Source: a virus
Strand: one strand, 5' to 3'
DNA: 26,326 nt
IMG/VR virus record: IMGVR_UViG_3300021185_000086
Coordinates: 1-26,326 of that record
Made by a program: the position numbers and the translations under genes. The notes below the pieces were generated by a model. It was given only the letters and a program-made list of their open reading frames with translations. It did no database searches and was not told where the DNA came from. The stretch's first letter is position 1. Each line of letters opens with the position of its first letter. Below, piece by piece: positions 1 to 8,321 of the stretch.

Positions 1-221
1 ACCTTCATGTCTGCATCTGGGTCTTTTACTGTAGTATATCTATATAGTAATCCATTTATATCTACACCAGCAATGCTAGGTAAGATAGAGTCCATAGACC
101 AACCTAATGCACCTGATGCCGCATTACCTGTAGCTCCATACGTATATGGTTCAGAGTAGGAGTAAGAAGGCAAGAGTACTAAAGATAACACCCAAGCCAA
201 TCTTAGTTTCACTGTTTTCAT
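1..221 (-). CDS. Exported protein of unknown function (3' end outside window)
   Basis: An open frame runs from an ATG at 221 to the window edge, giving 73 codons with no stop. The protein opens with a classic signal peptide: basic start MKTVKLR, a hydrophobic core, and a likely cut after SYSYS before EPYTYG. The mature part is rich in Gly, Ala and Tyr (ATGNAASGALGW). An AGGA Shine-Dalgarno lies about 7 bases upstream. The first 71 bases overlap the 3' end of the preceding exported-protein gene in another frame. The mature sequence resembles an uncharacterised family I recall next to that same neighbour in marine phages; this is memory, not a search. It probably acts in the periplasm or outer envelope. 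Function is unknown. Confidence 0.75.
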   Translation of the reverse strand, partial: MKTVKLRLAWVLSLVLLPSYSYSEPYTYGATGNAASGALGWSMDSILPSIAGVDINGLLYRYTTVKDPDADMK

Positions 222-705
222 CAAACATCCTATTGATTACATTATTCTGATCTCGTTCGATCTCATCTTTAACTGCTTCCATATCCCATGCTAATCTAGC
301 TTGATCACCAACTAATCCATCTTTAGGACAGGGTGTACCTGCATTCATCATAGCATCGAACACTCTTTCGTCTTGACACATTACTGATACTGCGGCTACC
401 TTCATGCCCATGTCATACATAGTCTTAGCATTCTTGAGTTTCTCACAGTTCATGTCACGTACTGTACGACCTGCTGAGATACCCAATATCTGTGTCTGTA
501 CCGCCCCTGCTACACCTACAGTACATAAGTCAGAGTTACTTGCACTTATCTGTGGAGATATAGCTGATGGTGGTGGGCTATTGATTGTAGTATCCATAGA
601 ACCATTTGAAGTTATAGTACTATTAGTGTCAGTCTTTATAACATCATCATCGGCATGTGCAATACTACCGATTAGTAGGGTAAATAGTATAAGTAAGAGT
701 TTCAT
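151..705 (-). CDS. Exported, tail-anchored protein with four cysteines, unknown function
   Basis: The product is 184 residues. Residues 1-18 form a signal peptide (MKLLLILFTLLIGSIAHA, cut before DDD). A Ser/Thr/Asn-rich stretch follows to about residue 58. A conserved-looking core then carries cysteines at 61, 87, 110 and 126, and residues 169-184 form a short hydrophobic tail. The even cysteine number in an exported protein suggests disulfides. There is no lipobox, so it is not an obvious outer-membrane spanin. Its ATG overlaps the upstream stop by 4 bp, so translation is probably coupled. With the coiled-coil membrane protein upstream and the exported protein downstream it forms an envelope-facing trio behind the tail fibres. 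Roles in envelope disruption or superinfection control are guesses. Confidence 0.75.
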   Translation of the reverse strand: MKLLLILFTLLIGSIAHADDDVIKTDTNSTITSNGSMDTTINSPPPSAISPQISASNSDLCTVGVAGAVQTQILGISAGRTVRDMNCEKLKNAKTMYDMGMKVAAVSVMCQDERVFDAMMNAGTPCPKDGLVGDQARLAWDMEAVKDEIERDQNNVINRMFDENSETKIGLGVIFSTLAFLLLL

Positions 706-968
706 TTATTATCTTGTTCTGCCATTCTCTCTACTAGGTTACGAATAGCTTTAATGTTTTCATCAATACGACCTAGAGAGACAGCTTGTGATTGTACTGT
801 TTTTTCTATTGTACCAATTCTAGTTTCTTGACGGACTAGATCACGAGCATTATTTTTTACGGCTGAGTCCAGTGAAGACACATACCATACAAGTGATATA
901 GTTTGCAGTACGATAGCTATTATTAACGTAACTGGTACTGACTTAGATAAGTGCCAACTCTCTGTCAT
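702..968 (-). CDS. Small membrane-anchored coiled-coil protein
   Basis: The product is 88 residues. Residues 11-31 are one strong membrane segment. Residues 35-85 are charged and heptad-like (DLVRQETRIGTIEKTVQSQ), with no helix breakers, so a coiled coil is likely. This shape, an N-terminal anchor and a coiled-coil arm, is shared by inner-membrane spanins (Rz-type) and by several uncharacterised phage proteins. The gene sits after the last fibre-chaperone module and is coupled to the next gene by a 4-bp overlap. An AAGGA lies in the leader, directly behind the upstream stop codon. A spanin role is possible but the partner gene has no lipobox, so I leave the function open. Confidence 0.7.
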   Translation of the reverse strand: MTESWHLSKSVPVTLIIAIVLQTISLVWYVSSLDSAVKNNARDLVRQETRIGTIEKTVQSQAVSLGRIDENIKAIRNLVERMAEQDNK

Positions 969-981
969 GGTTTAATATTCC

Positions 982-1176
982 TTATGTTGGTTTAGTAGGC
1001 CAAGTCACTGTATTGGGAAAACCAGATTGATCTGGTATATCTCTTAATGCTTGGCGATACGCTATTTGTGCATCTGTCATTGTAAGATCTGCAACTGCCC
1101 ACCAATCTGTTTCTGCTAAAAAATCATTTCTAAAGTCTCGTATTTGCTTTTTTATAGCGTCTGTTTCTAAGCTCAT
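982..1176 (-). CDS. Small tail-assembly-chaperone-like protein (Phage_tail_APC type)
   Basis: The 64-residue product matches the pattern I know from the Phage_tail_APC family: RNDFLAETDWW, then YRQALRDIPDQSGFP, then the WPTKPT terminus. Such proteins are usually encoded next to tail fibre genes and are thought to help fibre folding or attachment. The last 15 residues (SGFPNTVTWPTKPT end) are nearly identical to the C-terminus of the 139-residue protein at 3122-3541, so the two are paralogues. This copy is almost only the conserved C-terminal module. It directly follows the second fibre gene. An AGAGG Shine-Dalgarno lies about 8 bases before the ATG. Confidence 0.78.
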   Translation of the reverse strand: MSLETDAIKKQIRDFRNDFLAETDWWAVADLTMTDAQIAYRQALRDIPDQSGFPNTVTWPTKPT

Positions 1177-1190
1177 AGATTATACCTCTT

Positions 1191-3110
1191 TTATGTAATT
1201 TCAACCAATTTAACTATTATGTTGGCTGTGTTAGCGTTGTAGACTAAGTGTGAGTTTGCACTTGCTTGACCCGTGTAATTATCTGAAATCCAAATGCAAA
1301 ATCTATCTCCACTATCAACTGGTATTATTGCTGTTTCTGAGGTTTTTGGAAAGCCTGTTGTTTGAGTAGTCCAACCAGCATTAACTTGGAAAAAAGCTAC
1401 AGATTTACCAGTATTTGTATTTTTCTTTCCAAATAACATAATATCACCCCAATAACTACCCCTCTTATTGTATGTGTTGGGGCTTGGTAATGTAAATTTA
1501 ACAGTGGCTAATCCATCAGAGGTAAAAGTTGAAGTAACACAGGCTTCATATATTGTAGATGGCGAGCTGTTTACTGTCGTATTTAAGTTGTTTCCAAAAT
1601 GTCCTGTCATTAGATTAACAGCATTATTTGGTTTAGTAAAAGTGCTTGACCTGTAATGAGTAGTGCTATTATAGCCTATTGTCCCACCTCCAACAGCGGC
1701 AGATGTAATGCCTGTAATATGACCATAAGTATCTACAGTAATATCTTGGATAAAGTTTGAGCCAGAGTTGTTTACAGAGCCTTGTGAGGATGTGTCGCTG
1801 TGACTAATACTTATAGTAGCATTACCACTTTGGTTAGCTGTGAATGTACCGCTACCACCAAGTGCGCCTGTACCTTGTACGGTCAATGTTCCGTTGCCTA
1901 CAGATACTGTCCCAGTACCCACAGATGTAACGTGTCCGTATGTGTCAAAGTTAATGTCTTGGATAAAAGTATTACCGCTATTGTCACTATTACCAACACT
2001 GCTTGTATCAGCGTGACTTAATGTAACATCACCAGTACCACCGCCTGACAAACCAGAGCCAGCAGTAATAGTCTGGTCATTCTTAGCGTTAGCCTCAATG
2101 CCATCTAGCTTAGTGCCATCAGTAGCTACGTCACGTCCGTCTACTGTGCCTGATACGTTTACGTTTCCAGTTACGTCAACGCCTGTTGATGTTGTGGCTA
2201 GTTTTTCAGAGCCATTATGATAAAGTTCAACTTCAGCCCCTGCACGAGCGACGACCATATTTGCATTGTCGGTTTGCCGTTTCAAAGCAATATTGTCATT
2301 ATCTCTTATAAATAAACTACCAGAACCACCTTCATCAATAAAAGTGTTACCACTAGTTCCATCATGGTAAATCTGTAGGTCAGTACCAGCACCGAATATG
2401 GCTTTGTTATTATCGCCAAATGTTACATTACCAGTAAGTGTACCACCAGCTAAAGGTAACTTAGTAGCCAATGCTGTTGTGAGTGTAGTGTTATAGTTAG
2501 CATCATCATTGATAGCCGCCGCTAACTCATTCAAATCATTCAGTGTACTTGGTGCGCCACCAATAAGTGTTGTAATCTTATCTGTAACGTAAGCTGTTGT
2601 AGCTACCTTAGTACTATCATCAGACTCAGCTTGTGTAGTTGCTGTAGTAGTAGATGCTATAGCACCACTAAGTGTACCGCTAAGTGAACCACTGATAGTA
2701 CCTGTAGCTGTTATGTTACGGAAGCCTGTTATATCTTTGTTTGTATTAACTACGACAGCTTTAGATGCTGATACTGTACCTGCAGTAATACCATCAATAC
2801 TCTCTAAGTCATTCTCATTAATATCAGCACTACCTATTACAAAGCTACCGCCTGAGATAGCACCTGTAGTTGTTATAGTAGATGAGCCATTGTCTATGTT
2901 ACCAAAGCCTGACGTTATGCTACCACTATTCAATGCACCTGTAGAGGTGATGTTAGTTGTAGTGATACCATCGACGTATGCTTTGATAGACTGCTGACTA
3001 GCAATGCCAGTAGCAGAGTCACTGGCAAGATTATCTTCATCAAGGAAGCTCTTACCATCTAAGATGTTTATCTCTTGAGCACTATCTGCTAAGTCTCTTG
3101 CCTTACTCAT
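1191..3110 (-). CDS. Second tail fibre protein, mosaic of repeat modules
   Basis: The 639-residue product is rich in Gly, Ser, Thr and Asn, as expected for a trimeric beta-structured fibre. Its N-terminus contains DEDNLASDSATGIASQQ, a module also present inside the 1582-residue fibre. It also has a copy of the LNELAAAINDDAN...KLPLAGGTLTG module that occurs twice in that fibre. Further on lie QIYHDGTSGNTFIDEGG-type segments and two copies of an SHSDTSS...FIQDI..DTYGHIT unit. The C-terminal 140 residues look like a separate globular tip. The lack of a clear particle-attachment N-terminus suggests it binds the large fibre rather than the tail. An AAGGA lies 8 bases before the ATG. Receptor binding is inferred. 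Confidence 0.85.
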   Translation of the reverse strand: MSKARDLADSAQEINILDGKSFLDEDNLASDSATGIASQQSIKAYVDGITTTNITSTGALNSGSITSGFGNIDNGSSTITTTGAISGGSFVIGSADINENDLESIDGITAGTVSASKAVVVNTNKDITGFRNITATGTISGSLSGTLSGAIASTTTATTQAESDDSTKVATTAYVTDKITTLIGGAPSTLNDLNELAAAINDDANYNTTLTTALATKLPLAGGTLTGNVTFGDNNKAIFGAGTDLQIYHDGTSGNTFIDEGGSGSLFIRDNDNIALKRQTDNANMVVARAGAEVELYHNGSEKLATTSTGVDVTGNVNVSGTVDGRDVATDGTKLDGIEANAKNDQTITAGSGLSGGGTGDVTLSHADTSSVGNSDNSGNTFIQDINFDTYGHVTSVGTGTVSVGNGTLTVQGTGALGGSGTFTANQSGNATISISHSDTSSQGSVNNSGSNFIQDITVDTYGHITGITSAAVGGGTIGYNSTTHYRSSTFTKPNNAVNLMTGHFGNNLNTTVNSSPSTIYEACVTSTFTSDGLATVKFTLPSPNTYNKRGSYWGDIMLFGKKNTNTGKSVAFFQVNAGWTTQTTGFPKTSETAIIPVDSGDRFCIWISDNYTGQASANSHLVYNANTANIIVKLVEIT

Positions 3111-3121
3111 ATTTTATATCC

Positions 3122-3541
3122 TTATGTTGGCTTTGTAGGCCATGTTACTGTATTCGGGAAACCTGCTTGATCTGGTAGGTTTAGCAAGTCAGTTCGGTAC
3201 TGTGTCCACTCTGCTTGTTTAGCATCTGTAAGTTCAGCCCAACGTAGAGGGTTGGTTACTAGAGGGTCTACTTCTTCTGCCAACCTTTGGTTACGTTGCG
3301 CCCTTAGACTTGCCGCTAGTTCTGCATCTAGCTCTGCTTGAGTAGGTGCTACATAAACCTCGAAGTCTGTGCCTATAAGTTCAAGCAATACGCTGTTGTC
3401 TACAGTCATGTCTGTATCGTGTGGCGTTAATCCATAAGGTATCCAACCGTGTTCGGGATGGTTAATCTCTACATCAAATGCAGTATTGTCTGCGTTAAGT
3501 GATTGTGCGTTACGCACTTCTGTTATTGTTACAGTTGGCAT
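3122..3541 (-). CDS. Tail fibre chaperone / tail assembly protein (Phage_tail_APC C-terminus)
   Basis: The 139-residue product has an N-terminal beta-rich part (PTVTITEVRNAQSLNAD..., HPEHGWIPYGL), a middle part with ELDAELAASLRAQRNQRLAE, and a C-terminal Phage_tail_APC-like module ending AGFPNTVTWPTKPT. The layout resembles small tail-fibre assembly proteins that sit directly after the fibre they serve, which is its position here. An AGGAGG Shine-Dalgarno 6 bases before the ATG is the best ribosome site in the tail region. Its C-terminal module is duplicated as a separate gene at 982-1176, after the second fibre. Fibre-folding function is inferred from family and position. Confidence 0.8.
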   Translation of the reverse strand: MPTVTITEVRNAQSLNADNTAFDVEINHPEHGWIPYGLTPHDTDMTVDNSVLLELIGTDFEVYVAPTQAELDAELAASLRAQRNQRLAEEVDPLVTNPLRWAELTDAKQAEWTQYRTDLLNLPDQAGFPNTVTWPTKPT

Positions 3542-3572
3542 GAACGCCTCCTATTGTTATTATTGTTGTTCA

Positions 3573-6500
3573 TTAAGATATTCTAACCCAAATAGATGTA
3601 AATTTCTCATAACCATATCTACCTCTAATATCACCACCCATATTTCGCCAAGTACCAGAGTAGCCTAAACCAGTATGGAAACTACCAACGTCTATTTGAA
3701 ACGGTGTCGCATTATAAATCCCCCCAGCATCATACGAACCTAAAACACTACCAGATACAGTACCTCCTGTACTTATTTGCGTGGTACTACCCTGATTACT
3801 AGCCGCCGCTGTATAAGTACCAACAGCACCAGCAGTTGTACTACCGCCAACACCTGTTAGGTTAGAGCCATTGCCGTGATAGTTTACAGCGTATACGTCT
3901 TTGAAGCGAGAGCCTGTAGAACCTAAATCATAAGAGTTGTCTACTGTAGAACCTGCATTATTAGTTGAGTAAATATTTGTGCTACCAAATGCTATCCTTG
4001 CACCACTTTCTTTACCAATCATTAAGTTGCTATAGAAAATGTTAAGAGAACCCTTTAACACATCACCTCTATAGAACTCGGCTATAGGGCCATCACTGCT
4101 TGTACGATTTAGATTAAGCACTGGATTGCCACTTCGTGTCGCAGTTATAAAACCAGACTCACCAAGTGTTGTGCCTACAGTACCAATAGCTGTACTCTGC
4201 TTACCTATTAACAAGTTACCTGACGTATCAATTCGCATGGCCTCATTGTCACCAGCCTTACCCATTATTAACCCGTTACTACCACCTCTTAGGTAAACAA
4301 AGTTATTCTGATTTAGAACCATACCAGTTGTAGGAAAGCCGTTATTGTTTGATTGTAGTTCTAGTACACCACCAACATTAACTCCTGAGTTAAAAGTAGC
4401 AGTACCAGCATTAGACATATCAAGGGTGAGGGCTGTGATACCACTCCCACCATCAACACCTTGAAAAACTATATCCCCATCAGTAATTGTAGAGTTTATG
4501 TAAAAATTATTTGATGTGGTCATAAAGTGACCCCAAGAGTTTCCTTGTGTTTTTAGGTAAATATCTGTGCCACCAGCATCAAGGTTAATATCTCCTGACA
4601 CATCCACTGTTAGGTCGCCAGATGGATTAGCTATAGAGCCTGAGAGGTAGAGGTCTTTGAATCGAGATGTGTTTGAGCCTAAGTCAGTAGCACCATTTGA
4701 ATTATTACCATCTGTGTTTCTTGGTATAATATCATTTCCACCACTTTCAAACATTAAACCTGTCGCACCAGAGCCAAGTAAAAGAACGCCATTCTTAGTC
4801 CCAATACTACCTACAGTTGCGCCGTCTTTGAGGAACTTTGTAATATCACCATCTGAGTTTAAACGATTAAGCAAAAGCATATCGCCATCAGTCCTAGCAA
4901 TACGAACACTATCAGGCTGTATGCTTACACCATCGTTTCCACTACCAGAGTTATTAGCTACATTACTATCAGTAGTACCCACCAACAAGTTTCCTGATGA
5001 GTCTATGCGCATACGTTCAGCGTTGTTTGTACCAAACTTTGTTGCACCATTTTCATAATTCCAAAGCCTAAAATCATTCCCACTATGAAATCCCATTAAA
5101 GCACCAACAGAAGAGTTGCCATTATGAGAAATATACATAGAAGGACTATTGTCTGTTTTACCATCTAGCTCAAGAAGACCATTTGGCGAACTCGTCCCAA
5201 TACCAAGTGATTCAGCACTAGCATCCCAGAAGAACTTAGCAGTTGTGGCTGTGTCCTCGTAGAAGCTGATGTCGCCGTTGGAGGCTATGTTTAACCTACT
5301 AAAAGAGCCGCCAGAACCTAGCCTTAAATCCCCAGAAGCGTTGCTTGCATAAATATAGTTAGTTCCTGCACGTTGCATATCAATCTGTGTTGAACTGCTT
5401 GGTATCACTATATTTCCTTGAGCAGTTTCTACAGTCAGCCCAGTAGTTGTAAGCGCACCCGTCATTGTACCACCAGCTAGTGGTAGTTTAGTAGCAATAG
5501 AGTTTGTTATAGTAGTACTAAATGATGCATCATCACCTAAAGCTGCGGCTAACTCATTGAGTGTATCAAGAGAAGCAGGTGAACTAGCCACCAAGTTTGC
5601 TACTGATGTATCTGTATAGGCTTTGATAGACTGTTGTGTGGCTAGTGCTGTTGCACTGTTAGATGCCATGTTATCTTCATCAAGTATATTTGTAATAGAC
5701 ACAGAGCCTGTACCAGATAAGCTATCAAACTCAACTGATCCACCAACGTCTAAGTTACCTGTCATAGTACCGCCAGATAAGTTTAATTTTTCTGTATCAT
5801 TAGCTAATGGAATCCAGTTACCTGCATGTGCGAAGTAACCTTTACCTGTTGCATGAACATGAGCAAACATACCGTGATAAGTTGATGCACTTGGTAGGTC
5901 TGATAATTGAGAATATACGTTACCGAATAAAACTTTATTGCCGTTACCATCAATGTCACCTGTCATAGTGCCACCAGCTAGACCTAAGAACCTAGCATCT
6001 GCCGCAGTCTTATTGTAGTGATCTGCAAGTTGGAATGTACCATAACCTACGATGTCAATAATATCACCAGCAGTAGCACCTGCACTTAGTACTACAGTAG
6101 AACCACTTGTAGCTGTTACGTCTGTACCAACTAAAAGTTTTACACCATTAAGGAAAACATCTACATAACCTACATCGTATGTTGCAGAGAACGTAGTCTG
6201 TCCTGATGTAGCTGTATATGTGTTACGACCAGATGTACCATTAACTGATGAACCTGCCGCTTGCCAACCACCTGATCCACTACGAACAAACATAATGTTA
6301 CTTGTAGTGTTAAAATACAATGCACCTGCTATTAAAGCGTCACCATCATTGTCTACTGAAGGAGCAGATGATTTAGCACCTAAGTATCTGTCGTCAAAGT
6401 CATCATAAGAATTAGCGGCATTAGTAGCACTGGTAGCCGCAGCTGTTGCTGAGTTAGCTGAGTTTGTAGCTGATGTTGCCGCATTGGTAGCTGAAGTAGC

Positions 6501-8321
6501 CGCTTGAGTAGCACTTGCCGCCGCCGCAGTATTAGACCCTGCGATACTATCAACATACAGTTTTGTAGCCGCATCAGCATTAGCAGTAGGTGTACCTAAT
6601 CCAGTAATCTTATTGTCACCCATAGCTATTGCAGATGCCATAGTACCACCTGATTTTAGTAAGGCAGTTGTGTCAACGTAGTTCTTAGTAGCACCATCTT
6701 GGTTAGCAGTAGGATTACCTAGTCCAGTTATCTTACTTGTACCCATAGCTATAGCACCAGACATAGTGCCACCTGATAAGTTTAACTTAGTAGCATCTTG
6801 TGCATCTACATAACCTTTACGAGATAGCTCATCATTTGTTGCAGGGTTAGCTGTAGATGTTACAGCGTTAGTACCCATTACAATATCACCAGTTAGTGTT
6901 CCACCTGCAAGGGGTAACTTAGTAGCTATAGAATTAGTAATAGTAGTTGAGAAGTTTGCATCGTCGTTAATTGCCGCAGCTAACTCGTTAAGAGTGTTTA
7001 AAGCATCAGGAGATGAGTCAACTAAAGCAGATACCTCAGTGTCTACATAGCCCTTAGTAGCGGCATCTGTTGAAGCACTTGGAGCACCTAAACCTGTTAC
7101 TTTACTACCGCCCATAGCAATAGCACCTGACATAGTTCCACCAGACAGGTTAAGCTTTAGTGCATCTGCAGTATCTACATAGTTCTTTGTAGCCGCATCT
7201 TGAGCACTGGTTGGATCAGTAACATTAGCAATAGTTGTACCTGTAACATCTAGTGTACCGTTTACAGTTACGTTATTAAATGTAGATAAACCTGATCCTG
7301 CAGTTACATTACCTGTCACATTGCCTGTAAGATTACCAGTAACGTTACCTGTGATATTACCTGTTACGTTACCTGTAAGTGGGCCTACAAGACTTGAGCC
7401 TGTAATAGTTGTACCTGTTATTGCAGCTGTAGTAGAAGCACCGATAATAGTACCATCAATATTACCACCGTTTATATCTACAGTAGCTAGTGTAGCTTGA
7501 CCAGATGTAGATACTGTAGTAAAGCTACCAGCAACGGCTGTTGATGCACCTATAACTGTATTGTCTATGTTACCTGCATTGATGTCTACAGTAGTTAGTG
7601 TTGATGTTCCTGTAGCTGTTAGGTCTGTTACAGTAGCAGGTGAAGCTGATGAAGCACCAATAGTTGTACCATCAATAGCACCTGCATTAATATCTACAGT
7701 AGCCAGAGTAGCAGTTCCTGTAGCACTTAGTGTAGTAAATGAACCAGCACCTGCTGTTGTACCACCTATGGTTACGTTATCTATAGCACCAGAGTTAATG
7801 TCTACAGAAGTAATGACACCTGTAGTAATATTAGCTGTGCTTAGAGTAGTTGTTCCAGTAACACCTAATGTACTTCCTATAGTAAACGTACCTGCAACTG
7901 CACCATTAATATCTACATCTAGTGTATCTATGTGTGCTGTACCATCTAAGTATAAATCTTTAAACTCTAAACCTGATGTACCTAAGTCTATATCATTAGT
8001 TATTACAGGTATGATAGCACCATCAGAGAAGCGTATTTGTTCTACTGCGGCTGAAGATACCTCTACAAAGACACCTACTTGATTAGTAGCAGTGTTTATA
8101 ACAACTTTGTTTAGCGCATCAACATCACCAATAAGCGGAATGTATCCACCTTCTCCTGTTGAGCCATCGTGTTTGTGTCCACTAGACACTGCAAATGCAT
8201 CACGGAGTTTGTTGTACTCGGCGTTAATAGGTGCTGCACGAAGTGTAGCTGTTGGTATTATGTCCGCTGAGGACTGTCTTACGTAACCTGCCAAAGTATT
8301 ATCTCCTGTCGGCTGTCTCAT
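3573..8321 (-). CDS. Large tail fibre protein (1582 residues)
   Basis: This is the largest gene in the window. Residues 1-70 (QPTGDNTLAGYVRQ..., GHKHDGSTGEGG) look like the tail-attachment domain. Residues 173-316 hold VDIN-initiated repeats with an exact 36-residue spacing (V at 173, 209, 245, 281). Residues 317-340 are a run of GNVT-type tetrapeptides. Then come ATKNYVD...LSGGTMSGAI units, two NELAAA...LAGG units, an Ala/Ser/Thr/Asn heptad-like stretch at 598-638, a QTTFSATYDVGYVDVFLNG domain near 708-762, and late MRIDSSGNLLVG and SRFKDLY units. The last 70 residues lack repeats and probably form the tip. The start overlaps the preceding gene by 23 bp. Host receptor binding is the expected role. 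Confidence 0.9.
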   Translation of the reverse strand: MRQPTGDNTLAGYVRQSSADIIPTATLRAAPINAEYNKLRDAFAVSSGHKHDGSTGEGGYIPLIGDVDALNKVVINTATNQVGVFVEVSSAAVEQIRFSDGAIIPVITNDIDLGTSGLEFKDLYLDGTAHIDTLDVDINGAVAGTFTIGSTLGVTGTTTLSTANITTGVITSVDINSGAIDNVTIGGTTAGAGSFTTLSATGTATLATVDINAGAIDGTTIGASSASPATVTDLTATGTSTLTTVDINAGNIDNTVIGASTAVAGSFTTVSTSGQATLATVDINGGNIDGTIIGASTTAAITGTTITGSSLVGPLTGNVTGNITGNVTGNLTGNVTGNVTAGSGLSTFNNVTVNGTLDVTGTTIANVTDPTSAQDAATKNYVDTADALKLNLSGGTMSGAIAMGGSKVTGLGAPSASTDAATKGYVDTEVSALVDSSPDALNTLNELAAAINDDANFSTTITNSIATKLPLAGGTLTGDIVMGTNAVTSTANPATNDELSRKGYVDAQDATKLNLSGGTMSGAIAMGTSKITGLGNPTANQDGATKNYVDTTALLKSGGTMASAIAMGDNKITGLGTPTANADAATKLYVDSIAGSNTAAAASATQAATSATNAATSATNSANSATAAATSATNAANSYDDFDDRYLGAKSSAPSVDNDGDALIAGALYFNTTSNIMFVRSGSGGWQAAGSSVNGTSGRNTYTATSGQTTFSATYDVGYVDVFLNGVKLLVGTDVTATSGSTVVLSAGATAGDIIDIVGYGTFQLADHYNKTAADARFLGLAGGTMTGDIDGNGNKVLFGNVYSQLSDLPSASTYHGMFAHVHATGKGYFAHAGNWIPLANDTEKLNLSGGTMTGNLDVGGSVEFDSLSGTGSVSITNILDEDNMASNSATALATQQSIKAYTDTSVANLVASSPASLDTLNELAAALGDDASFSTTITNSIATKLPLAGGTMTGALTTTGLTVETAQGNIVIPSSSTQIDMQRAGTNYIYASNASGDLRLGSGGSFSRLNIASNGDISFYEDTATTAKFFWDASAESLGIGTSSPNGLLELDGKTDNSPSMYISHNGNSSVGALMGFHSGNDFRLWNYENGATKFGTNNAERMRIDSSGNLLVGTTDSNVANNSGSGNDGVSIQPDSVRIARTDGDMLLLNRLNSDGDITKFLKDGATVGSIGTKNGVLLLGSGATGLMFESGGNDIIPRNTDGNNSNGATDLGSNTSRFKDLYLSGSIANPSGDLTVDVSGDINLDAGGTDIYLKTQGNSWGHFMTTSNNFYINSTITDGDIVFQGVDGGSGITALTLDMSNAGTATFNSGVNVGGVLELQSNNNGFPTTGMVLNQNNFVYLRGGSNGLIMGKAGDNEAMRIDTSGNLLIGKQSTAIGTVGTTLGESGFITATRSGNPVLNLNRTSSDGPIAEFYRGDVLKGSLNIFYSNLMIGKESGARIAFGSTNIYSTNNAGSTVDNSYDLGSTGSRFKDVYAVNYHGNGSNLTGVGGSTTAGAVGTYTAAASNQGSTTQISTGGTVSGSVLGSYDAGGIYNATPFQIDVGSFHTGLGYSGTWRNMGGDIRGRYGYEKFTSIWVRIS
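6408..6530 (-). repeat. Ala/Thr/Ser/Asn-rich 7-residue repeats in large fibre
   Basis: Residues 598-638 of the large fibre are built from AATSATN-like units of about seven residues. On DNA this gives repeated GCATT/GTAGC stretches. The seven-residue period suggests a trimeric coiled-coil shaft segment between beta-structured domains. Similar runs are known in lambdoid side-tail fibres. Confidence 0.75.
7302..7373 (-). repeat. Six 12-bp GNVT-type tetrapeptide repeats in large fibre
   Basis: Six consecutive four-residue units (GNVT, GNIT, GNVT, GNLT, GNVT, GNVT) are encoded by degenerate 12-bp repeats. Each repeat adds one Gly-Asn turn, as expected of a tight beta-helix or a flexible linker. 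Short in-frame repeats like this can change copy number by slippage. Confidence 0.8.
7374..7805 (-). repeat. Exact-length 36-residue (108-bp) tandem repeats in large fibre
   Basis: Four VDIN motifs start at residues 173, 209, 245 and 281 of the large fibre, so the period is exactly 36 residues with no insertion or loss. The unit reads roughly VDIN.GNID.T.IGAS.A..GSFTT....GTATLAT. The strict spacing suggests each unit is one structural turn or domain of a shaft. Confidence 0.85.

Noticed and set aside
7561-8082. Plus-strand frame opposite the fibre repeats
   Set aside because: It is a mirror of the repeated VDIN units, low in complexity, with no ribosome site.
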